DNA of 64,000 nucleotides, from positions 5,310,341 through 5,374,340 of the forward strand of contig KL647292.1 in the NCBI GenBank assembly GCA_000727475.1, written 5' to 3'. This DNA is from Sarcocystis neurona (lineage: Eukaryota > Apicomplexa > Conoidasida > Eucoccidiorida > Sarcocystidae). Numbering within the stretch: the first letter of the stretch is position 1; every line of letters begins with the position of its first letter. Under the pieces are notes generated by a model that saw only the letters and a program-made list of their open reading frames with translations, was not told where the DNA came from and did not search any database. Both the position numbers and the translations under genes were made by a program. Of the stretch, positions 36,007 through 47,245 are shown one piece after another.

Positions 36007-39000
36007 TTAATCGTGTAATGCCGTTCCTACGACTGTTGTTTTGAGACTCACGTTGCACAACTGTGTCGCCAGCAGAACGCTCGGAAGCGGCGGTTTCGGG
36101 GAAATCAGACGTTCGAAGTCAGCGTCCGCCACGCCGCAGGCGGCGTCAGAAACGACCAACGATGCAGAGGTACAAGCGAGGTTGTCGCAGGACGCTCCGT
36201 CGTGCGCAGACAGCGCTGCGGCTGCTACCGACGATAAAACGCTTGTATCGCTCGATAGAAGTGTGCCAGCCTGCCCTCCGCACTGATGCAAATGCTCGTA
36301 CGGTTGCAGAAGTACTGAATCCTCGCCCCAGAAATTGGGACTCCACTCCACGCCTTCAGAATCCCGCTGCGCTACACCGCTTGCACCCAGACACCTCGAC
36401 AATGAATTCGACAAAGCGACGTTGAGATCTACTATCGGAGACCTGATTCTAACAGCAGAAGACTCGTGTTCTACAGGTATCTGCAAATCTGTGCTTTTCG
36501 CCTTATCGATGCCCTCCTGCAGCTGCGCCCCCCGTCGTGTGTCGTCCCTGTCTATCTTATCCATTGCAACGCATTCCGCTGGGTAGTAACCGTTCACGCC
36601 ACTGTGGAGGTGGAGGCTGTCAATAGACGTGTTTTTAGCATTAAGCTGAACTGACTGGCACTCATTTACTCCGTCCCTTTCACGCCTACTGCGCGCTTGA
36701 ACCATGAGAGATGCGGGCACCGAGGCACCCAGGTACGTGGACCTGTCTGAGGACCGGTCGCCGTCACAGGTGCCCAGTCGTATTCTTCCACTGGCGGATA
36801 AAACGTTCCGCTGTTCGTAGTCGGTAGGATCAGTGTCAGATATCCGCATCCCTGCATTCAATGCGACATCCCCGGCGCAAACAAGTCTTATCACGGCTTG
36901 ATTCGCCTCGGAGTCTGGCACGCCCGCAGCAGCGCGTATTTCTGCTGCGTTCGTGCTGCTGTCAGGGCCGAGCAATGGAACCTGGTTTCGAGCGTGGACG
37001 CGTTCCGAGTTCCGATCCTCCACGACGCATTCTCCCACAAATCCCAAACGTTCCCGGAATTCAGCACAGGTATCCTGTTGCGCCTCATTGTCCCCTATAT
37101 TCTGTGACCCTGCTTCACTGTAGCTGTCACGATGAAACACGTTTTCCTGTCTCTCATCGCCCACAATTCCATTTCCGGTACCATCCCGAAGGAGCCCTCG
37201 TTCCCGTTGCAGTCTGGAAAGCGACTCGAGGCTGGGGAAAACTGGTAATTTCAAAGCGGCGGCTAAATACTCAAAGAACGGTTGTTCGTCTTTTGAAGCG
37301 ATACAGACGCAAACACCGTTCCCGCCGAAGCGACCAGCCCGCCCGCTGCGGTGTAAGAATATGTCTTTATCCTGCAGAACCCCGTAACACAACGCACTGC
37401 CTCGTTGTCACATACATGACACGACTGAGTGGTCCCTGAGCAAATTTACGCTACTGGTGTGACAATTCTGTTTGTCAGGAACAGCCGTCCAACATAGATT
37501 TTACTTTGCGGCGTCGCTTTACGTTTCATGTGCTGCCAGGCGTACCCGCGGAACATCCAGGTTAACGACCAGATCCACCGCTGGGGCGTCAATTCCTCTA
37601 CTCATCTGCAGCATTGAACAGAAGCAAGCGGTCACGATGGCGCTATGCACTACCTACTGTACCACTCGTGAACAAACGCGCGCACGCTAGACTTCGCCGC
37701 AGACAGAAGCACAATCGTGCACGGCAACGAGGCGACGTGATTGCTGCTGGATTAAGAAGTCGAACCTTGGCACAGCTCTGAACAGGAAGTACGCCGTCAC
37801 ACTCGTAAAGCATATGAACATCGGCAAGTTCATCGGCAGTTGTAGCAGTGGGTAAAGTCGTTTGAGAAGAGATCGCGACGAAGTAGACAACTTAGCGGTC
37901 TCAAAATGCAGTAAGACACATTGGCATCAGCGTTTACAAATGGGCATGGAAAGCAATCTAGCTCAATTGCACGGTGTAGATCAACCTTCCCTACACGCAG
38001 CTCAGTGCATAAGCACTTCAGCCGGCGTCAGCAGTAACAAGCGAACAAAATCCTCACAGTGGATTATGTGCGTTCGACGCTGCACACGCCCCTACGTAAC
38101 CTTAAACTCAGGGCACCGGGCAAAGACTTCTGGCAATCAACAATGAATTGAAACCCAACTCAAGCGCAGTCAGAAGCCGAAAAGATTACTGCGATACGGC
38201 GGATTCCTTCATCGCGGCGTACCACATCAGAGCAGACAAAGACGCGGCAATTGATTCGTTTCAAAGCGAGAAGGTTTCGAACCCTGTGTTCTTGCGTCAA
38301 CTTGGAACTGTACAAACACCACAGAAAACACGTTGCAGAAGGTACCTGGATGACCACGAACGCTGTCAAGCTCACAGAACAGACGGTTGAACCCGCCCGC
38401 CTGTATGTATGTTGCAACACTCAAAGTGACCAACCCTAACAGGATGTCAAGGGATGCCCACTAAAATGAGGAAGCAAAGTCGACATTAGCGCTGCCACGG
38501 ATGCAGCACGGCGAACCAGTAATCATCTACAGCGCTTTACTTTTGCGATCAATGAGAAATGCGAACCAGAAGAAACTAAGTATCCCAGGATTTTCTGTCA
38601 ATCGACATGGTTCGGGTACTCCTCTTACGCCCTACATCCCCACGACATACCAAGCACTACTGTTTCCAAGACGCGCTGTTTCACTCTACTTTCGCACCTG
38701 GGGTAAAGCGTGGGCACTTCGAGTTGCACTCCTCTGACGCACTAAATCTCCACGACATACCAGGTAATATTGTTTTCAAGATGCGCTGTGTGTCTATATT
38801 TTCTCACCTGGTATAAAGCGTGGGCACTCCGAGTTGAATCAAACACGCCGCTATTTGGGCACCTCTGAGTACACGGTGTAGGAATAACACAAAAGATTCA
38901 AGAGCCTTCGTACGACGTAATCCTACGCAGGTATCGGCCCCACTGCCTTCGATACGCTACGGGGGCACTGCGTGGCGCATTACGAGGTAAGGCATTATGT

Positions 39001-42000
39001 GTCGCTACCGACGCTGACAACGGGTCGTTTGCTGTGAAGTGACTATTGTCGTACACGGTCTTAGCGAACTTGCAGACAGAATGCGCTTTCGCGTGGTGAC
39101 GTACGCACAGGAGACCCAGAGCTGGAAGTCCGACCAGATATGACAAAGTGAGTATTGCTGAAGGATAATTACATCTACAGGGCAACGCCGCAGTTGCCTT
39201 TCTGACAGCGCACACCGCAGGTATCGTCGTAAATACACTCTCGGTCGTCTATCACTGCCTTTTTTTTAAATGAGAGGCGTAGCTGAATAATCAGCCGGAC
39301 ACTGTAAAAACTCAAGAGGCTGTGAAAACTCACGCTTCGGCCTGATTACAGAAGATCATCGCTTGACGGAAAATCAGATTTGAAAAAATATGCTGAAGAG
39401 CCCGCACTTTCGCCCCCAGTTGTCGCATCAATGACGGCTCGTCCTCGACGGTCATAATCACATAGTGGATGCCTGAGAAAATCGTTTCATAGTTGCAGGA
39501 CTCTCAGTCTGGGGCGCAGAATTCCTTGTGATTCTCCTGTGGTTGACACTGCCTGCATCATTCCCCGGTGTTACTGAGTGAGGATGCCGTCCTGTGTAGC
39601 CACGCAGTGCGGGTGTCAACTTTTCTTTGCTGACCTACTGGAGCCGACGTCTGAGACTGGGTCAGCGGAACTGTCGGACTGTACATACGTGCGCAACAAT
39701 ATGAATTCATCAGCCGCATTATCCACGTGAGCATTCTTCCGGCGGTCACCTACCAACTAGCGACGGTGACTCTGTTTTGGGTTTCCTCCGTGCGTGTAAT
39801 GGCCTTTCACCGGGCGTTCCTCCACTTTGATAATTACGGTCAACCGCGGGGACTGCCACATTTACCGTAGATCTCGCAGGTTTCTGCAGAACAGTCGTTT
39901 TCTCCTCTTCTGCAGGCTTCAAGCTCTGGCGTTGGAATTTACACGGCGCAGTGGGACGGGGAATACACGTCCTCATCACAACAGACGGCTTCGGTCTCAT
40001 CTCAGTGAAGTGGATGTCGTTCGCTGCCTCCAAATGTGAACCACCTGCGTCAAGCGCTGACACACTATCCACCGCAGCTTCACCAGGCGTGCTCTCGGCG
40101 GTAAAACCTGCATCATCCCTGACCTTTCGCACGAAGTTTGTGAAGAAACTGCCTTTCTTCTCTGCCCTGGCAGAGTTCTCCAGATGTGTTTGTACACCCA
40201 CCATGGCCTGCTTTTCTGGTAACTCTTCAGTAAGAGGCAGGACCGCCGCTTCTCGAACAGCTTCTGTCACGCTGTCGTTCAACTGCTCCAAGTGGCATCC
40301 TAGGTGTCCATCCTCCTCGAACCCGCTATACTCTGAAAGTTCGCAGACGGCCGTATTTTCTTCTTGTACTGTCCCACTTGCGTCTGCTTTTTGCGACGCG
40401 GCAAACGTTCCTCTGACGCGTGCACATGCTTTACCAAAAGAACTGGTAGCGATACGAAGGCCACCACGTGTTGGGCGGCGGTCTGATTGCGAGACCATTC
40501 CTTCACAACTTGTGCAACTGCTGTCAGCTGCGTGTACGACTAATGAAGAGCAAAGCATCACTCTTTCAAATACGCGGGGTTTTTCCTCAATACGAGGCAT
40601 CGGCTCGGAAGGTAAGCTGTCCACAGTCTGCACTGCTGCTTTGCTCGTGACTGGACGCGCCGATGATTTGTCCGCATCCAGCCACCGTCCAGCACCACAA
40701 AAATAGACCGCTTCTGTTTTTGGCACCGTTCCTGAAGTACTGTGCTGTGGCGGGCGCTCTGTCACTTCAGCCTGCAGGACACTTCTGGATGCGCGCCGTT
40801 CGGTAAAGTTGTTAAGATACGCGTCTACCGCCGCACTTCGAAAGTCCGAAGCCGCTGCTGATGCATGGTCGCGGATAAATGCTGCCACCACAGCTAATGT
40901 ATCCAGCGACACGGTTGCCGCACGATCCGCCGCGTCCTCACGTATCCGCTGACCTCGGTCGGTACCGCAGTTCTTTGTATTACGTAATGGCAGATCACGC
41001 AGTGCAGTATGCTGACACAGTCCTCGTTGCTTTTCGGCGTCCAGTGAGCGACACAGCTCTTCGAGAAAAGTGACATAAGGCGGCGGAAATGTTGCTGAGG
41101 TGGCCAGGAGCTGAATGTGGGGATGTAAAATGGTCGAAAGAAGCTTCCTACAAGGAACACCACGAATGAGTCAACAGTGCATACAAACAAGAACATGACT
41201 GACGCTGCACCACCTGAGGGAAAATTGTGACCTAAATAGGCTGGACGCATCCCTGCTGTATGAGCGCCAGCTGTAACGCTACAGACCGCGGCTGAGACTC
41301 CCTCAGACAAGATTTTGTACGCAGCCTCTGCAGGTTCCCACGCAGGGGTTGTCGACTTCTTACAAGGAGCCGGCGTAAGGGTTTAAGCCAGTGTGGTAAG
41401 AACAATCCCACGTGAACCTACAGGAGCTTACTTAGTTTGCAGCCGGAAGAAATGATCTAATAACATATCCGCCTCGTCGAGCACCATAATGCATAAACGT
41501 TGTCGAAGGCACCGACTGAGTGAAAGCCTGCCGCCGCACCTCGCACTAGGGGCAGCACGTTTTTTACAGAGTTCTTCAATGTTGTGGCTTTGCAAACCCT
41601 GTGAAGTCTTCGTATCCCTCTTGTCTTCGCTGGTGCTGATTTCATTGTCCTGTTCGGAATTACTGGTCGAGTCACACGCGCTGCCGCGTGGGGTGGCGCT
41701 GCTGTTGTACCTGTCGCTCCTTGACTTCGGCTCTTCAACACTACTTCCAGAACGGCTTTGACTGCTCTCCAGCACGTGAGAATCGACAGCCCGCGCGCAA
41801 CGGCACGGCCACGCAGCTACTGCCTTCCTTGTTGCCTTGCTTCTTAGCAGGCTCAGCAAACGTCCTGTACCGTTTGGCACACGAATAGCGTACGTGTAAG
41901 CGTGTGCGCGACGCACGATGCGTATCCACGTACTCTGTGCAGACGTATTCATTCATACTTCTACAATGCCATGCCCTACACCGGTTGAACTGGCGGTACC

Positions 42001-45000
42001 GTGAAATAGAAGACCACGCGTGCGCTGGCCACAAGACGCTAAGTAGCTCTAACCAACAGCAGTACACACTGCTGAGTCGCTGGAGATAAACATACGAATA
42101 AATATGCCTGAAAGACTGAATGCGTACATGCAACACACCAGACGACGCAGTATCTGCAGAAGGGCCTGCTACACCGGTAGAGGCGAGTCCTTACAAAGGT
42201 CCTCTACGGTATCATCACCACGGATATGCACCGTCGGGCTGCCGCTCGGTGAGGGGCACAGGCGCAAAACGATCAACAACAGCTGTACAAGAAACTGTCT
42301 GTGACAACACTGGGTCCTACTAAAGTGGACAAACACTGGCCCTCCACAGCCTTATACTATTCAGCGCAGGCATGCACGCCAGCTACGCGTAATGTTGCTG
42401 CTAAGGAAGCGAAGACTTGCCAGGAGTGCTGACCAGCACGTGAGGCTGCTGAGCAAGCTGCTGGTGACAAACGGATAATGGTCGCCCGCCGAAAAAGCAC
42501 GCGTGTCTGAGAGGCTGCATCAAAAATTACACCAGAAAACGAAAGAAAACAGTCTACGTAACCAGTTCGTCTGTACAATGGACAACACCGCTGGACTCGA
42601 GCGAGGCACCCCTTTTCCAGGGAAAGTCCTCGCAAAACGTTTCAGGCAAAGAAGAAGGTGGCAAAAAGAAGCACTTTCAGAATAGAGCACCACGGGTGTC
42701 GCCAGGAATACTGCAAGGTACGAGCAATCACCCAAACGTTTTGATATCACAATACCAACGGTAACGCTGCCGGATACTACGGGAAACATAAATACGAACT
42801 GGACCCCCGCTGGCCCGCGGTGTCCCCCTCTCTGCCTCCACTGAAAGCGTGTGACCCATGTTTGCAGTCGACTGCATATTTTTGAGATGTTTAATAAGAG
42901 GACACAGAAACAGACACGTGTAGATGGGTGTGGACTGCGTACGTGAAACAAGGTGCACTGCGTCTATCCACATGTGGGTATACACACAAATAAACAGTGG
43001 ACACGGTGCGTCTCGCTTTGTTTGCCTGTCCATCCGCAGTCGTTCACTTCGTGCAATATAACCCACCATACACGTCGCCGCCCGGCTACGCTGTCATTAA
43101 AATCGTCTCCCTCCGCCTCTACGTGGAAGACCGCTTACAGGTTGTCGCATGCGCCAGCCAAGCCTACTAATTTCGTTGGCCACCTGAATGGTGAGCTCTC
43201 GTGTAGGGATTACAACAAGAGCCATTGCAATGCAGTCGGCGTCAGCAGCTGCTGAGGAAGACGGAAGGTCAAAGCTAGAAGCCGGTTCCTGCAGACACTG
43301 GTCCTTCTCTGTCGCACGTGCGTGTCGCGCAGTCCCAGCGTGCTGCGTTTGGCCTTCAGCAACTTCAGCAGTGCCGGCACCCTGCGAAACTGTTTCTGGC
43401 CGCGGGTGATGGGACGATGCCGCCAGCTGAGCAAGGCGTTGCTTAAATCGCTGCGTCAGTGCGTGAAGCAAGTAGAGCGCAAAAGCAAGTGTCTTGCCTG
43501 TTCCAGACTTGGCCTGCACGATCAAATCTGTAAGCCACCGTACAGTTCACAAAGATTACCACGTATTACCACTAGAAATCTTGCGCGACGTCCCCCTCTC
43601 AGCAGTTACAACCGGCACTGTGGACTGACGCAGTCCCAGGTCTGCCACCGTGATTGCACAATGAGAGTTCGGCTGTGACGTCTCTTCTCTGTTGATGTAT
43701 TGCATCGCATCAGTGGATTACTCTTGCTACACGTACACCGATCGTCCTGTCATACAGAGTGCGCACCACTCACAACAGCTGTACGATATTCTGTCCAGTT
43801 CACCGCTCGTACGCCGTGGAAAGGAATCTCGCTGCTTGTCACCATACCGGCACATAATGGCACGCAGCAATACCACCGGTCACACGAGGAAGCAACCACG
43901 ATAATAAGTTATCAGTAAAACTGGTAGCGAGGGTCGTCCGTAAGATGTAGACGCCCCTCAGAGACGCCCACGTGATCCGCAACATACATAAATTCAGCGG
44001 CGCCTTTGAGGACCACAGCTTCCGCAGACGAAATGCTTGGAAATGAATATAGTCACGTACTTTTTCCGTCCAGCGCTCGCGGCACGAGAGCACACTGTAC
44101 TGGCGAGGGAATCCGAAACCCTAGCAGTCGGAGATTCTCCAGCAGCGCTGCGTCGAGTGCCAAGTCTTTGAACTCAGTAACACGAGGAACAGGCAGCAAT
44201 CGCCCTTCTGCGTCAGCTTGGCCGGCTTCAGCTCCTCTGCTATCTACTTTGCCACCAGGAGCTACTGCTCCGTCAATGTTCTGGTCAACGCTGCCATGTA
44301 CCTGGCATTTCCATGTTTTGCTGCTTTCTTCAAAGATTACGAAGACGCGCGCCGGAAGGTCACCAGTGAGAAATGAAGTGGAAGACGACGCTCCACAAGA
44401 TGTACAGCGCGGCCTCTTCGGAACTGTAACAACGTCGTATGCGTCGTTGAAGTCTCGTCGCTGCTGTTGCACATCCACAGATCGTGTCTCCGGGTCACGT
44501 GGCCGGAGAGCGTCGCTTGCGTCGACGTGAGGAATAAGTAGAGATAACGTTCTCTGCCCGCCGCTCTCCAGCACAAGATCATACAACGAGCAAGAACTCC
44601 GTTCCTGTGCCCATCTTACTGTTTCCCCCTTCGCAGGTACTGTTTTTGTCACGCCGTGGTCCAAGAGTGCACAGCAGTGCGTATCAGACCATCCCTTCCC
44701 GGCCGCTGCGGCTGCGACTGCTGAGAGATCCCACAGATCTTCACTCTCAAACTCTGCTGCGCCTGCACCGTCTCCCGATGCCACGTCATCTAATCTCTTT
44801 GTTGCCTCTACGCCGGCAGACGCTGTGAGCGGCGCTGTATGTCCTGTTACTACAGCAGCTGCAGGTGCTGCACTTCCTCGGTGTGTCACGTGTAAAGCTG
44901 CAGAGCAACCTGCCACCATTCCGTCATCGGCCTGTCTCCGTGAAGCTTGCTGCCCCTCGAACAGAGACTTGGACTCCTGCGCAATATGGTCGCACACCGC

Positions 45001-45327
45001 CCGCACTCCTTCCATAGAGCCAAAACCAGAGTCTGAGGTCTTGATAGCCTTTCTCTCCCCTCCCGCCAACGCAGCATTTCCTCCATCCGGCGCTTTGTTA
45101 CGTACGAAAAATGGCCACATCCCCGCTCCGCCACCGCGGAACTCCCTACGGCGTTCCTTCAACGAGCAGACAAGTTGTCCACGGGTGAACACTTGCTTCC
45201 TTGCGGATCTTAAAAAAAGAAAAGTTGCGCTATGGCAGAAGACAACTTTACCCCTGAGCACGAATGGTAGTGCCGGTGACCTCAAGGCACGCGGTAAACA
45301 AGACAATGGGATTCGCGCGACGCCCAT
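36007..45327 (-). CDS. DEAD-box RNA helicase, DDX20/Gemin3-like
   Basis: Exons recognised, 5' to 3': 45327 (or acceptor 45208)-44061, 43527-43139, 41864-41432, 41147-39754, 38307-38223, 37605-37546, 37371-36007. Motifs in order: Q motif FRIPSPVQCALVP; I, LIVQAKSGTGKT; Ia, VVIPTRELTIQ; Ib, GRLLSLLRS; II, VLDEADMLLD; III, LLATSATFPPP; V, CSDVMSRGIDAP and VVNLDVP; VI, HRSGRAGRFGGNG. AKSGTGKT, the VNLDVP block and CRVFVCSD match DDX20 more closely than other DEAD-box proteins I know. DDX20 joins the SMN complex in snRNP assembly; whether this protein does is unknown. Inserts are large: about 270 residues before the Q motif, about 110 between Ib and DEAD, about 400 after SAT, and a 420-residue Ser/Asp-rich C-terminus. 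I did not find exons for the end of motif Ib (about 42-43 kb) or motif IV (38.3-39.7 kb). A possible extra first exon lies near 45,699. Confidence 0.8.
38641..38840. repeat. Two-copy tandem duplication, 110-bp unit
   Basis: CACGACATACCA at 38641 recurs at 38751. The flanking 100 bases also match, including AAGCGTGGGCACT in both copies, with roughly 15 percent divergence. It sits in a helicase-gene intron. Confidence 0.8.
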
Positions 45328-46155
45328 GTCAAATGTCGGCTGTTGTGCCCTTAAACTGCGCCTTACACCGTGTGGCTTTTCTCAGCCTGCAAGCTGCCCC
45401 CTTCCCGGCATAGTTGTACCTTTCGTGCCGCTGCGTGTCAGACACGCTCCTTGAATTGACTCCGCTCCAGCTGTTGTCGCTCTCTGTGTCGGGCCTCCAG
45501 TTGAATGCCGTGAGAAGCTGGTTACCCCTGGGAGAGGGTAGATCTTCGCTAATGCTGCCCGATCTAGGAGGCGGCTAAGTGCTCCTGCGGACTCTCCCTT
45601 TACATTGGACCTCCGGAGGTCTGCACGCGTTGCTATTATCTCCCTGTTGCCTGCCAGTAGGGCCCCAGTGAATGCTGCTTCGACTGTGTTGTCGTCCATA
45701 CGAGGGTTGCCTATGCCAGATCAAAAAGAGTTACACGTGTAATAGCGTAGTTCAGGAGTTACGCACCTGCGACCTAGTTCCGCTGCTTGCTACATCCGCT
45801 TTCTTCCGCCGCGCCATTACAGCTTCTGCCGTCCCCTACTCTTTCATGCTTTTTCCTTGTGTGACACCTTATTCCGTCACGCTGCCTTCTTGGTGCCTTT
45901 GTGGCAGTACGCCCGTACACGCTCGGTAAATATCGCAGCACAGCACCCGGCAAGGGTTGTCTGGCACTAGTCGATCCTATGTCCTGGCCGTCCCCGATCC
46001 TGCCAAGCGGTAAGGGTGGAAAATTGTGGCTGTTGGGCGTAGTGACACTTCGGAGTGTGATGAACACAGTGAGCCGCCACTGTGGCGCGCCCCAAAATTG
46101 TTACGAAGGCATGAGAGATCGCGTAATACAAGGTTCGAAGGAGTTGAACTATCAG

Positions 46156-46616
46156 CTACGCCGAGTGGACTGCGGCTGGAGTGATGATGTATCCGCGCTC
46201 ATGATACACGGCGAATTTCAAAAGGACAACAGTTCCGGGAGTTCGACTTTTGCCGGCCAGAGCTGCACTCCGTACGCTTGCTTCCTCGTAGTAGCAGTTG
46301 TCTTGGTGGAGCGGCACGAGAGCGAGACGCGGAGTGAAGAGTGAATTGCCAAGCAGATTCAACAAACATACGGGCAATTCGGTCCTGCGGCGCGAATCGT
46401 CTGTCTCTATATTGCGGGATTTTTCAAAAGCTGCTTCGTCACTATTGGGCTCTGGTAGGCGTCGGAACATGCAGTCCGCAACCCAATGCTGCAAGACTCG
46501 CAGCCACCACCGCAGCAGCCCCATTCCCTCCAGCATGCTCTCGGCGGCCGCGAAGACATCCTTCTCAATTTGCCTGCTCTTCACATACAGTACGATTTGT
46601 ACGAAATTGGTTCCGC
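46156..46616 (-). CDS. Candidate exon, unrecognised
   Basis: After a possible acceptor GTAG at 46617, a minus-strand frame of 152 codons stays open. It includes FVQIVLYVKSRQIEKDV and LLRWWLRVLQHWVADCMF, which look helical and protein-like, and ends at TAG 46156. It lies upstream of the helicase on the same strand but matches nothing I know, and a 113-codon plus frame overlaps it. It could be the 3' exon of a separate gene running down from 48-51 kb. Confidence 0.3.
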
Positions 46617-46998
46617 CTACACTGTTTAAATGTTACTGAAACACAGCTACAGAAAAAGGTACTTTGTACACGCACAAATGTCCACTGGTTCCGGGCTGCT
46701 CTTGGAAGCACTGCTGGTCGGGTTGGGATGGCCGTAGCAGGTGTAACTGCTGATGGTACGATACTGCTGGTGAAGTATTAGAGGGGTCTGTGCTGATGTG
46801 GTCGAGCTGCTGGGCTACCCGCTTGTCTACCCTTTGCATGGCTGTGTGACTGTAGCTCCCATGGTGAGCCTGGCCTCTGCTGCTGTTGCAGCGCCGCCCT
46901 TCGTAGTTGCGGCTACCCAGAAGTGCAGTGGATGATCCCACTCTTGAACGCTACCCAATACTTCGCTGTAAGCACAACTGCAGCACGGAGGATAATTT

Positions 46999-47245
46999 CG
47001 ACATATTAGTGCCGACTGGTGCTCTTACTGTCCAGGCGGGGTAATTTTCCCTTCAGCTTGTTCCTAACTTTCCATTTAGACATATTACTGCTGAGGCATA
47101 CCCCTACAGTCCAGGCGGTCTAACTTTTCCTGCAGCGCGCTCCTAATTTTCCAATTAGGCACACTGCCGACGCGTGCTCCTACCGTCCACGCGGTCTAAT
47201 TTTCCCTTCAACGCGTTTCTAATTTTTCATTTAACGCGTAGCCCA
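46999..47245. repeat. Three-copy diverged tandem repeat, about 77-bp unit
   Basis: The core GTCCAGGCGG (GTCCACGCGG in the third copy) starts near 47030, 47109 and 47185, each followed by TAATTTTCC or TAACTTTTCC and then TCCTAA(C/T)TTTCCA. A partial match to the unit start lies just before the first copy. No gene is called across it. Confidence 0.75.

Noticed and set aside
39951..40706. A 251-codon plus frame opposite the helicase exon.
   Set aside because: The minus strand holds the in-phase continuation of the SAT-motif exon; the plus frame is its shadow.
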